Source of the DNA: Impatiens glandulifera
Taxonomy: Eukaryota; Streptophyta; Magnoliopsida; Ericales; Balsaminaceae
Direction: 5' to 3'
Length of the DNA stretch: 64,000 nucleotides
Assembly (NCBI RefSeq): GCF_907164915.1
Contig: NC_061863.1
Span: 44,303,382-44,367,381 of the forward strand
Positions 11,057 to 21,621 of this stretch are shown piece after piece (position 1 is the first letter of the stretch; each line of letters opens with the position of its first letter). The translations under genes were made by a program, and so were the position numbers. The notes below the pieces were generated by a model that made no database searches, was not told where the DNA came from, and worked only from the letters and a program-made list of their open reading frames with translations.

Positions 11057-11523
11057 TGTCATTGGATGAAATTCGACTCGTGTGGCACTAGGCTAAATCA
11101 ACGCAGATTCTAACTAGTAAGCCCTTTTACACAATGCAAGAAGAACTTAGAGAGAGAAAGAACTTGAGAATAACAATTGTATATTGAATACTTGTTAATT
11201 ACAATGTAATACATCTAGGGTATTTATAGGACTTACAACGTATTAAATTAGGAATTGTCTTCCAATTACAATTTAATTACACTAATTTAAGATATTTTTT
11301 CCTTAATTAGAATACCCCTACCTAATTTATAATATCTCTTGTAATCTCTTCCTTAATTAGAATATATATCTTCTAATTCCTTCATTAATTAGAATATCTT
11401 CCTTAATTAGAAGATTCATTGGGCCTACTTAGGCAACTAGGCCTCCCCTTGGGCTAAGAAGATTAGCGCACTATGAGGCCAAGACTTTAATGAGTCTCGA
11501 CATTCTTGAATTGGGTTGTGACA
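11057..11523 (-). repeat. 5' LTR of gag-protease element 1
   Basis: TGTCATTGGATG to GGGTTGTGACA. It differs from its partner at 8325-8782 by many point changes and by an insertion of GAGAGAAAGAACTT near 11150, so the insertion is not recent. Confidence 0.85.
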
Positions 11524-11670
11524 CTAATGGGCTGTGACAAATTGCTTGAATGATTAGACCTAAAAATTGCAATTTTGGTTCAATCGAGTATACGGTAAGT
11601 ACTTATTGTTGTATACTCAGTTCTTAGTTTTCTTCCTTAAGATATATTACTTTTAAAACATATTACTCAT

Positions 11671-11925
11671 CAGGGTCGGCCCCGAGATTTGGGCTGCCCC
11701 AGCCTAAAAAACGAGAATTTTGACAGATAAAAAATTAAGTTTTTGGTGAGGTTAGAACTCATTTCCAAATAATATACCTATGTTTTGAACCTAAACCATT
11801 AGACTAGATCTATTTATGTTTACAAAATACTAAAAATTTCTTGCCGATTTTATTAAATGGGCTGCCTTAGGAAGTGGGTTGCCCAAGCCTAGGGGCTTGC
11901 TGGGCTTACCCTAGGGCCGACCCTA
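11671..11925. mobile_element. hAT-type MITE inside MULE2
   Basis: Left end CAGGGTCGGCCCCGAG and right end GGGCCGACCCTA form imperfect terminal inverted repeats (CAGGGTCGGCCC against TAGGGTCGGCCC). Both flanks carry ACTC(C)AT, a worn 8-bp type duplication. It contains no coding sequence. Confidence 0.6.
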
Positions 11926-12339
11926 CTCCATGTATTAGCTATAATTATCTCATTTATACCTAATTTATGTTGTATATTTATCTTTATTAAAAAATATATA
12001 TAATGGGAAAAAATAGAATATTTCTTATGTGATATAATGATTCTTCTAGTTAGATAAAAGGTCATTTGACATGTTCATCATTTGTTACTTACTCTCTATT
12101 TTCATTTATTTCTTAATTTGGGAGATTGAGTTGATACTAGTTATTTGTACTGAAACTATTTTAGTTGGAAGTGCACTTAAACTTGAGACCACTTGTTTAA
12201 GTAATGTAGAGTTACTAGTTTATACTAGATATTTAACATTTTTCTCTAATTAAAACCCTCATTTTCTAATTATGCATTGATATCAAGTTTACAATATTTA
12301 CATATTCTTCTAACTTTTATACTATTTCAATGTGCATAT

Positions 12340-12975
12340 ATTGGGTTACAGGTCTTGAATCTGAATTTCTCAACATTAAACTTTATCATGGAGGTAAAAA
12401 GAGATGGGCTATTATACGTTGGTGGTGATGTTGATTACATTTATTATTGTGATGTTGATAGATTGTCTTTCTAAGAGATTAAGGCAATGGTTAGAGACCT
12501 AGGGTATGACAACAATTTATAATGGTGTGGACAGTTACCAGGTTAGGGGCCATAATGCACATCAGTTTATTGTTGATGTTAGAAAAAAATATGTAGTTGT
12601 GGATTTTGGGAGCTATCAGGATTATCATGCTGTCATGCTATGGTTGATTTAAAGCAACATAGCCTAAAAGTGAATTAATGTGTTGACAAGTGTTACAAAA
12701 AAGAATTATTCATCACTATTTACCATCACGTCTTATACCCAATCAATGGCAAAGATATATGACCAACTTCATCATTAGGGTTGCAGTTGGATGCTCTCGT
12801 TTATGTGGTTCAGTTAGGTAGACCCAAGAAAGCAAGAAGAAAAGAACATGACAAGAGAAATGACTATAGAAAGAAGTTGAGGAGGTATGTGGTAATCCAC
12901 TATAAGAAGTGTGGAAACTCGGGCCACAATGCTAAAACTTGCAAGATGTAAAGGGAGGAATGGTGAGCATTAAAA
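12340..12975 (+). pseudogene. MULE2 protein relic: PB1-like domain plus zinc knuckle
   Basis: This is the counterpart of the MULE1 relic on the opposite strand. The block near 12345-12500 encodes the KRDGLLYVGG and DVDRLSF segments, with a stop before EIKAMVRDLGYD. The zinc knuckle near 12905-12950 reads YKKCGNSGHNAKTCKM and keeps the Cys-Cys-His-Cys pattern. Between them is a short segment containing VVDFGSYQDYH. No catalytic domain is present. Several frame breaks show it is dead. Confidence 0.6.
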
Positions 12976-13826
12976 TGGTAGAGAACCAATATGTAAGTAG
13001 ATTGGTTTGATTTGTTGAATGTATTCACATTATATGGTATATCTTTCGTCTTTTTAACTGCAACCTTTTTCTTTTTAACTGTAGTGACTAGTCAAAAACA
13101 GAGGATGAAGCAAATGATGGGAAAATCAATATTTTAGAGCTTAGTACATGAATATTATAAACTACAATAGCAGATATTTTATTTTTTTAAATGTAGTGTT
13201 TTGTCTTCTTAATTATAGCGTGTTATTGCTCTTTATATTTTTAACTGTAATTTTTTACATTTATAACTGTAGTATGTAAAAGATGATTATTGATATTTTT
13301 AATAATTTTTAATAAATATTATTAGTCTGGAATTGATGCTACAATTGTTTAATCACATCACAATTTTCATCTTATTTGACATTATTGTATAAAGCAAAAA
13401 AAAAATATAGGAAGTTGCAATTGATTAAAAGTATAATTCTAAAATTACGGAACCAACTGGTTTCACACCGCGATAACAACATTCAGAGCACCCTATTGTA
13501 ATCTATCAATATTTGTCAAAAAGAAAATATATTGATAGATTGCAAGAGAAAATTTGGTCATAAAACAAAATAGAAAAGAGTCGAGATTGAATACGTTAGT
13601 TTTGGGGAGAAATAATTATTCAATGGTTAAAATTCAGCTATCAAAATAATTAGAGGACCAAAAGTAAACTATCATAATAGTTGGAATACTCTTACTTGGA
13701 ACCGTTATATTTAACGAAAAAATTGACAGTGACTCTTTCTGAAAGTTTGAAGAGCGATTTATTTTCAAAACTAGTAAGCGATCGAAGTTATTTGAGGGTC
13801 ACCTAAATAATTTGCCCTAATACATA

Positions 13827-15072
13827 TTATACAAAAACATCATTTTATGATAGTCATTTTCATCCTTAGTCTATACTATGAGAAAATATAACATTAACTA
13901 AATGTATGATGATCCAATTTAACTCCATTTATTAAAGAGATGCTATAAATGGTAGGTTATTCATTTTCTCTTCTTCATGTTTTGGGGAGATTATGTTTGA
14001 TCTTTAATGATATGCTTTAGAGCTTGTTTGATGTTAGTTGATTTGAGATTTTTGTTTATTAAATTTTAGGAAATAAATCTGTTTTATAGAAAGAAAAGTT
14101 TAGATAGTTTGAATTTTTTATTTGATGAATTATCATAATTTATTTTTGTATTTGAATTATATAAAAATAAAGTAAGAGATGAATGTTGGAAATTTATATA
14201 TATTAAGGATATAAATTTTTGTGTATCTATAAATTAAGAGATTGAATGTTGGAAATTATTGTTTTTGTATTTAAATTTGATAAAAAAAAAAAATAAGAAT
14301 GATAATATATGATCCAAAAAATGTCTTTTTTTTTAACAGTTTGGGGATGAGTTACTTAGAAAAAAACATTATTGTAATGTTTGGTTTTAAGAAACCAGTT
14401 TATATAGGTTCATTTATTATTTTATATTATCTTAAATATATAATAAATAAAGCTTCAAATATTTTAACATTTTAATTTAAATAATAATATTAAATAAGTG
14501 ATTCAACAGGTGCTAAATTATTTAAAAATGAGAAGAATAAATAATTGAAAAGTAATATCAAACAAGCTTGGTTAATAATATGGCACGTAGCCAAGTATAG
14601 TATACAACTTTATTTTATTTTATTTTTTTATTAAATGTTTATAATGTGATTGCTAATAAAAAATGCTAATAAATTGAATGATAGGCAAACAAACGTACAC
14701 GCATCTATAATTGACTGAGTTCTGTTATTTTTTTAATATTTTTTTTCTAATCTGATTAGATTATTATATTTTTGGTCCAAATGCAACAAATTGTTTATTT
14801 GTTATATCTCATCATCATCTTAATACTTATATATCTATCCTTCATACTTTATATTAGTTTAATTAAATTATATTTTATTATATTATTAAAAATACATTTC
14901 ATAATTTTTTATATTTTATAATCTAAATCATTACTATATTTTATTTATTTTTATTTTTTTTAATAACGATAAATATCGTGAATTTGATAGCATGCGTTTG
15001 AGAATGATGGGTAAATACGTGATTGAACTTGAAAAATTATTTTTTTTATACGGTTAGATTTAAGTTCAATCA
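13827..15072. other. AT-rich spacer with no gene seen
   Basis: Very AT-rich DNA with long A and T runs. No coding frame, RNA gene or clear terminal repeat recognised. Confidence 0.6.
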
Positions 15073-15485
15073 CGTGTTATCAGGGACGAATCTATGTAGG
15101 GGCTCGGGTGGGCTTCAGTCCACCCCGAAATTTTTTTTTTTTTTTTTTACGGTAGAAATATGAAATTACCCTTAATTTCTTGAAAAAATTTAATATAATT
15201 CATTGTTTTTTTTATTTAATTATTAAAAAAATGATAAAACTTTACTTTTATATACTTGTTTTTTTCAAAATTTTCTTGTTATTATTTTAAGCCACTTTAA
15301 ATTTTTTTGAAGCCCACCCCAGTTCGAAATTCTGATCCGTCCCTACGTGTTATCATATCATCTTCGATGATTATTAGCATAACGCCCACCGTTATAACCC
15401 TGATTCAAGTTCAATCACGTGTTGGCACATCATTTTCGATGAGAACTAGCATAACACCCACAGTCATGTCCCGCTTCAACACAAA
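15060..15485. repeat. Imperfect duplication of a roughly 70-bp segment
   Basis: AAGTTCAATCACGTGTT...TTCGATGA..A(T/C)TAGCATAAC(G/A)CCCAC occurs twice, once split by the hAT MITE (15062-15080 plus 15354-15405) and once intact (15406-15475). An inverted copy of the start, CGTGATTGAACTTGA, lies at about 15017. No function is evident. Confidence 0.6.
15081..15345. mobile_element. 265-bp hAT MITE with a perfect 8-bp TSD
   Basis: Ends are CAGGGACGAAT and, on the opposite strand, TAGGGACGGAT. The 8-bp target duplication CGTGTTAT is perfect (15073-15080 and 15346-15353). The GGGTGGGCTTCA and AGCCCACCCC blocks extend the inverted repeat. The core is AT-rich and non-coding. Confidence 0.88.
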
Positions 15486-15639
15486 ACGTTTTTGGATGGA
15501 ATCGAATCCGTGAAATTTTTTTATTTTTTTTACTTATTCTTATCTTAGTTTGGTGGGATAATATTATGTGTTTACTACAAGCTGAATTATTTGAAATTAA
15601 AACTGAATCAAACTATACCTTTAAGAAGGCAATAATGGC

Positions 15640-16287
15640 AGACGGTGCTCTCTCTTTCTCTCTCTCTCTCCACATGCTTGAAGTTGAGGTGTCTGATACT
15701 GATATGTCCAAGCAATGATTTCGTCTTTCAACTAACTCTTCAATCATCGCCTCTCTGTTCTTAGCTAGCTTTGTTTGTAGGTATCGGTTTAGTTAGTCTC
15801 ATTCGAATCCATCAATTGAATCTATTATTCGAGGAATTCGAGAGAATTCTCCGTCGTTTTCACTCTCCTTTTGCTCAACTCAGTACACTGGACATCAAAT
15901 CTGCATCGCGAAAAGGTACGCTTCTGTTAACTCTATCACCGATAACTAACTAATCATTTCTTGATCATTTCTTGTGAGTAGACGATCAAATTGTTCGCAA
16001 GATTTGCGTTCTTTCGTTAGCAAGGCTATAAACCCTAACATCTTGTAAATGAGGAAGATCTGACATAACATATAGAATGATTCTTGAAATCTTAATTGTG
16101 TATGGAAGTTGTCAATGGATAATATAAATAGAAGATAGGATCTACTTGTACAAGTATGAATTGAATTGAATAGGTTCTTCTTTCTTATAACTTGATTACA
16201 CTTGTTATTGATGACATTCAGATAATTTCTCATGGCTTTTCTTCATTTGTATCATGTCAGTTAGCCAGCATTTCACAATTAGTATAG
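15640..16287 (+). promoter_or_regulatory. 5' leader of the MYB gene, with CT microsatellite and UTR intron
   Basis: A CTCTCTCTTTCTCTCTCTCT run at 15648-15672 is a common plant leader/promoter feature. A probable leader intron runs from the GTACGC near 15915 to the GTCAG near 16260. The start codon follows at 16288. Exact transcription start is not determinable. Confidence 0.55.
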
Positions 16288-17139
16288 ATGACTGGTGATG
16301 ATGAAGATGGTGATACATCGTTATCTTCTTCTTGGAATCGAGAGCAGGACAAGGCATTCGAGAATGCACTTGCAACCTATCCCGAAGAAGATGGGAATAA
16401 TGAAGAAGAAAGATGGGAGAAGATTGCTGCAGATGTTCCTGGAAAAAGTTTGGAAGAGGTTAAACATCATTACGAGATATTAATGGATGATGTTATACGC
16501 ATAGAGTCAGGTGTGGTTCCATTACCTATCTATGAATGTTCTAAGGATGGTTCAGTAGTAGATCCTCGACCTAGCAAGGTAGATCAGGATCGTCGAAAGG
16601 GTATTGCTTGGACAGAGGATGAACATAGGTAAATTGCGTAACTTTGAATTTGTTCATCTTGAAAACACCTTAATATTCGTTTAGTTAAGTAACTTCTTAT
16701 AACATTATCTCATCTAAATCATATTCATGTAGTGTTAGACTCTTGAAATGGCGATGTTTTGTTTTGGTTTGTGATCAGATTGTTTCTATTGGGACTGGAC
16801 AAATACGGGAAAGGTGATTGGAGGAGTATATCTCGTAACTTTGTGATATCAAGAACACCAACTCAAGTGGCTAGTCATGCTCAGAAATATTTCATTCGAC
16901 TGAACTCTATGAACAAAGAGAGGAGGCGGTCCAGCATTCACGACATCACAAGTGTAGATAACAATGGGGAAGTGATTTCTGGGCCAGCAGCAGCTTCTAG
17001 TACTCAACAGAGCGACGTAGCAACCATAGAGCAACCGGTTGTTGGCATGCCCGTGAACCATATGGCTTACGGTGTAGGAGCCCCGGTTAGTGCAGTTCGA
17101 TCTCGTAATAATAATAATAATCCACATTCTCGTAGGTAG
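16288..17139 (+). CDS. MYB/SANT transcription factor of the DIVARICATA/SRM1 type
   Basis: Two coding exons, 16288-16628 and 16779-17139 (GT...AG intron 16629-16778 splitting an Arg codon), give 233 residues. The N-terminal SANT/MYB repeat spans about 14-65 ([15 protein letters not shown]... [13 protein letters not shown]). The second, DNA-binding MYB repeat spans about 106-154 ([29 protein letters not shown]) and ends in the diagnostic SHAQKYF motif at 146-152. Proteins of this R-R type bind I-box/GATAA-like sites in the nucleus and act in development, sugar, salt or ABA responses. A basic NKERRRSS segment follows, then a short Ser/Gln/Asn-rich tail with NNNNN. The tail is shorter than I recall for related proteins (about 280-300 residues). 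Both repeats look intact, so the gene is probably functional. Confidence 0.93.
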
Positions 17140-17159
17140 GACATATATTCTTAGTATTA

Positions 17160-17581
17160 ATGTGTACTTTCCTTGTATGAACGTTTTGATACTAGCCAGC
17201 TTGATCATAGTATAATAATAATAATAATGTACATGTAATAGGAAGTGCATATTATTAGTAATAAGCTTTTTAGTTGTTTTTATTGTGTTTATGAACATTA
17301 TTCATAATTTGATAAAGAAGAAAAATATAAAATATTTAAGTGAGGATATTAGTACAAATGATTTTTATAAAAAAAAACAATTTTAGAGTATTATTTGAAC
17401 AAGACTAACACAATTATATATAAAAAGTAAATTTACTTTTTCTATATTATTTAATTATTGTTTGAAAACACCAGATTCAGCTTATTCTTAGTATGTTTTT
17501 ACGTTGGATAAGTTTAATTAAACTTATTCTATAGGCTCATCTTATATATTTTTGTATATTTGAATAATATTTAATAATTAG

Positions 17582-17623
<42 letters not shown>

Positions 17624-18300
17624 TATAAAATTTACTATTTGATTATATATTTATAAACTCAATATTTTTTATTTAAAATAATTTGAATATTTTATTAACT
17701 TAAAATTACTTAAATTAAAAAATAATTTATTTTGAATATATTAGTTTTTTATAAATTTGTGAGTTTAAAAATAAATTTTATAAATATATTAGTTTCTCTC
17801 CATAACTTAATGTTTTTTTTTTATTTCTTATTTATATAATTTTATTTTTATAAAACTAAGAAAATATATAATATTATTAAAAATATATTTTATCATTATT
17901 ATAATAATTAAATAAAATGATAAAAATAAGAAAAATAATAATAATAAAATAGAAAAAAGAGAAAAAAAAAAGAATATAAATATTTAAAATATATTTTAAT
18001 TATATATATAATAAGAGAAATGATTGGGAGAGGAAATTTGACAGAGGAAATGATATGCCGACTAGTCAAAAAAAAAAAATAACAAATTTTTTCTCTCTCC
18101 TCACCTTTTATTATTTTTCCAACAAGTGATGATGCAGTGATATATCATTTCCTCCTTTATCACTTTTCATATAATAATTTAAAAAACATAGGAAATTGAA
18201 TAGTCACATTAATAAATGTGAAAAATAAGATAAATAGTAAACTCATCATACCGAATAATATTATATTTTCTTCCCGCCTAAATTTCTGAAAGAGTAAAGT
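17160..18300. other. AT-rich spacer with a (TA)n tract and an inverted repeat
   Basis: A TA microsatellite lies at about 17586-17617. An exact 13-bp inverted repeat, GAGGAAATGATAT (18044-18056) and ATATCATTTCCTC (18142-18154), encloses about 85 bp and may be a small MITE. No target duplication was identified. No gene seen. Confidence 0.5.
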
Positions 18301-18322
18301 ATCCAGAATAATGAAAGCATGC

Positions 18323-18574
18323 CACGTGCACATGTAAATGAAATCGGACGGTTATAATTCATGACACATCATCCATCCATGTAAATGAAAAACCTAAAAC
18401 CCTTGAAACGAAACCCTGGCGCCATTAATCAATTTGCGAAATAATATAGACTTGGCGCCATTAATCTTCTTCTTCTTCTTCTACTAATACTTTCTCAAAA
18501 TCTCTTCATTCTATCTTCTCAGATTTCCTTTTCTCTCCAGATTCTAGATCTACCACGTCTCTCTTGCTTCAGAA
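18323..18574 (+). promoter_or_regulatory. HMG-box gene promoter: G-box and duplicated GGCGCC sites
   Basis: A G-box core CACGTG lies at 18323-18328. The 13-mer GGCGCCATTAATC occurs twice (18418-18430 and 18454-18466). In the second copy the context is CTTGGCGCC, close to the E2F consensus TTTSSCGC. A CT-rich leader (CTTCTTCTTCTTCTTC, from about 18467) precedes the start codon at 18575. Cell-cycle control of a chromatin gene would be plausible, but is inference. Confidence 0.5.
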
Positions 18575-20134
18575 ATGGCCGGAGGAGGAAGTTCCAGAAT
18601 CGCACCTAACGCTAGGAAGAGAGTTGAGGCAGATACCTCCGCTTCTGCTCCCGTTCGTGCTAGAGATGGAAGCGCTTTCATTCGCTGGTACAAATCATAA
18701 CTATCTATCTCTGTACTAGATTTAGTTACTTGCATGTTGAGGAATATCTAATAAGGAGTATCTATCAATCGAGAAAGACTGCGAGAGTAACTGGATTTAT
18801 CTAGCTAGTTTTGATACTTATACGAGTATCTAGACTAGATCTAGTGTTACTTGTATGTTGAGAAACATGTAATAAGGAGTATCAATCTAGAAAGACCGAG
18901 AGAGTAACTGGATCTAGCTAGTCTTTTGTTAATCTTTGTAGTCTAAGAGTATCTATCTATTTATCTATTATCTATATGAATATCTGTACTAGATCTAGTT
19001 ACTTGTATGTATGTTGAGAAATGTGTAATAAGGAGTATAATCAATCATTTGTTAATCTTCGTTTACTGTTTGCAGTGAGGAGTGCAAGAAAGACGTGCAC
19101 ATTGCTTTGATTGCGATGCACAACTGTGCAGATTTGGCTAAGCTTTACAAATCACTTGGTATGTTCCTTTCTCATTCTCTATCCTTCTTCCTTGTGTGTT
19201 TTTTAATGCTTGAAAACTGATAGTTTATAGTTGTGTTCATACCAGAGGTGGCTGATTCAGAAAAAGATCAAGTTGATCAACCACAACCTAAGAAAAGACT
19301 TAGGTGAATATCTTGATGTCTATAACTTATTCACTAAACTATGTATGATTTCTTGAGGTCTGATCTAAGCTGACATAATATGTAGGAAGGGACCTAAACC
19401 TGCAGAGCCTACAACTAAGAAAACTAAGAAGGAGAAGAAAATTAAAGATCCTAATGCTCCGAAGCGTCCACCTACAGCTTTCTTCATCTTCATGTAAACG
19501 GAATTTCTCTACATTTATGCTTTGTTAATGTGTTGCAATGATTGGTTGTTGAAATATCTTCATTACTGTCTATGTTCAGGGATGAATTCAGAAAGACATT
19601 CAAGGAGGCTAATCCTGACTGCAAGAGTGTTGCTACGGTATAGAAAAAGAAGAATCACTGGTTAACCAATGCTTGTCCATTCGGTTTCCTTTTATTAATT
19701 GATTCAAATTGGAATACAGGTTGCTAAAGAAGGAGGTGAGAAATGGAAGAGCTTGACAGATGAGGTTGGTTTTTGGAAACATGATTTATGTCAATTAGTT
19801 TGTTTGTTTGTTTGCAATGGAACTAATAAGAAACCCCTTTGATTTGAATAGGAAAAGAAGACATACAGGGATAAACATGCAGAATTGAAGGCAGAATATG
19901 AGAAATTATTGGGATCAGCTAATAATGCTGAAGATCCACAAGTAATAATAATAAGAATAAACATTCAAGTTTTCATTTTTAACATTAAAAGTTGAATCTT
20001 TTTAACATTATGATGTTTGTTTCTGTGTTGTACAGGATGTTGAGGAAAATGCAGCTGAGAAAGAAGAGGAGGAAGAAAAAGCTGAGGAGGGAGAGGAAGA
20101 GAAAGTTGAGGAAGATCTTGAAGATGATGTATAA
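18575..20134 (+). CDS. HMG-box chromatin protein, plant HMGB6/HMGB7-like
   Basis: Eight exons join in frame: 18575-18687, 19076-19158, 19246-19303, 19386-19493, 19580-19637, 19720-19764, 19852-19941 and 20036-20134, all with GT..AG introns, giving 217 residues. The N-terminus carries RKRVEADTS and DGSAFIRCEECKKDV, with a C-x2-C-x11-H-x-C pattern (Cys38, Cys41, His53, Cys55). A basic linker (KKTKKEKKIKD) leads to the HMG box, about 109-176 (APKRPPTAFFIFMDEFRKTF, GGEKWKSLTDEEKKTY). The tail is almost all Glu/Asp/Lys. This order matches plant HMGB6/7-type proteins, abundant nuclear architectural factors that bend DNA. No defects seen. Confidence 0.93.
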
Positions 20135-20394
20135 GTTAGATCTTAGTTATTGTTTAGTGCTTATAACTGGATAATGATTTTGATCTATAATGGGTATTTT
20201 GTAAATTTCTATTTCTCTTATTGAAATGTTTGAGTTGATTCAACCCCCTTATCATGTGTTTGTATTTTGACTCTGTAGTATAAACTTCATTATTATTTGA
20301 AATTGAACCTTATAATCTTGATTTATCTAAGTTTGATAATTTAGAATGACTTGGCTGATAAATCTCAATTGAGAGTTTATTAAAATTATGCTAT

Positions 20395-21090
20395 AAGTAA
20401 ATATTAACTCAAGATTATAGATATCTTTACTTTTTGAGTTGGAAGGATTTGTAGTATATTTTTTTAAGAGTATTACAGAGTAAATATGAACTCAAGATTA
20501 TAGATATCATTACTTTTTGAGTTTGAATTGGAAGTATTTGTAGTCTACTTTTTTAACTAGTAAAGTTGTGAGTTCAGAGTGTTACATGAGTAAATATGAA
20601 CTCAAGATTATAGATATCTTTACTTTTTGAGTTGGAAATATTTGTAGTCTATTCTCTTAACAGTAATGTTGCTTGAGTTTAGAGTGTTATAGGTGGTATC
20701 AAAGTTGATTCGATGATAGGAATAAAGTGTCAAGGTATTACAGAAACAAAGTGCCACGTGAGTCACTTTAAAGTATTAACTTGGGAGTCTAAGACTACGA
20801 ATGAGATCGTTACGAGAATGTTGCGTGACTAAGTTGAGAAGATTATGATATTCTTTATTGGAAAATCACAATAAATATGAACTCTTAATTATTATAAATA
20901 TTTTCTTTGTATTGCGGGAACAAAGTGTCACGTGAGTCACTTTTAAAGTACTAATTTGAGAGTCTAAGACTACGAATGAGATCGTTACAAAAATGTTGTG
21001 TGACTAAGTTGAGATGATTATGATATCCTTTATCGGAAAATCACAATAAATATGAACTCTTAATTATTATAAATATTTTCATTAGTATCT
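20395..21090. repeat. Tandem repeats from a decayed LTR retroelement
   Basis: Two families follow each other. First, three copies of a roughly 90-110-bp unit (starts near 20395, 20478 and 20590) share GAACTCAAGATTATAGATAT and TACTTTTTGAGTT. Second, two copies of a roughly 175-bp unit (starts near 20740 and 20915) share AGTCTAAGACTACGAATGAG and TATGAACTCTTAATTATT. Between them, GGTGGTATCAAAGTTG (20692-20707) resembles a primer-binding site just after an LTR end (GTGTTATA). This suggests multiplied LTR tails plus leader sequence of a dead element. No coding domain is seen. Confidence 0.6.
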
Positions 21091-21621
21091 TTTGAGAGTC
21101 TTTTTTAAATGTCAGAAATTGGTTGTGGTGTTTTGATTATTCTTATTTTTCTTCTCTAAATTATTATTTTTCTTTATTATGTACATTTTGATTTGAACCT
21201 GAAATATTAAACTAATTAATATTTGTTGGACCCAAATCAAAGAATCATTAGATATGGTGCAAAAGTATCTTTTTTCTATTCATTCATCATTAAAGTTTCT
21301 AATGAAATAGGATCCACAATTGAAAAGGCCATTGAGATATATTTTTGAGACTTACTATAACTTTAGACCTAACTAACATCAACAACATAATCAATGCATA
21401 AAATAAACCTCCCTAAAGTTCTCAATTAAAAAAAAAAGGCCTGTTTTAACATAAATTTGTCTGGATACAATTAAAATCACAATTCAAAAACATACCCATA
21501 AAGGTTCTAGAAAAAGAGAGCAAAATAGAGAAAAGAGTATGGTAGCTATGACACCAAAAAAACATAACAAACAAAGTCAACCGCAAGTTTGCGCTACTAC
21601 AAAAACACGACAAAATAATCA

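Larger units (their letters stand above)
8325..11523 (-). mobile_element. Gag-protease LTR retroelement 1 (TR-GAG type)
   Basis: LTRs of 458 bp (8325-8782) and 467 bp (11057-11523) begin TGTCA and end TGACA. On the minus strand the right LTR is followed by a primer-binding site, TGGTATCAAATC (11054-11043), close to the initiator-Met type TGGTATCAGAGC. A polypurine tract, GGTGGGGGAGAA, precedes the left LTR (8795-8783). Inside are gag, a zinc knuckle, a retropepsin and a short integrase C-terminal piece. There is no reverse transcriptase, RNase H or integrase core, so it must rely on a partner. Target duplication is not clean; the extra GGGCTGTGACA just outside the right LTR (11529-11539) may mark a rearranged end. 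Confidence 0.85.
7893..13817 (+). mobile_element. MULE2, Mutator-like element with a perfect 9-bp TSD
   Basis: Ends are GGGGAAATTACTTAGGTGGC at the left and, on the reverse strand, GGGCAAATTATTTAGGTGAC at the right. The 9-bp duplication TAATACATA is perfect (7884-7892 and 13818-13826), a Mutator signature. The internal gene points right, so MULE1 and MULE2 lie 5' end to 5' end with 52 bp between them. Guests inside are a gag-protease retroelement (8325-11523) and a hAT-type MITE (11671-11925). Without the guests it is about 2.5 kb and matches MULE1 in inverted orientation: 7893-8324 pairs with 7840-7398, and about 11540-13817 pairs with 6729-4674. Confidence 0.88.

Noticed and set aside
15307..15513. 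68-codon frame near the hAT MITE
   Set aside because: Runs across the MITE end and the duplicated segment; no family resemblance.
16849..17298. Antisense 149-codon frame over MYB exon 2
   Set aside because: Shadow of the conserved MYB coding sequence; no motif.
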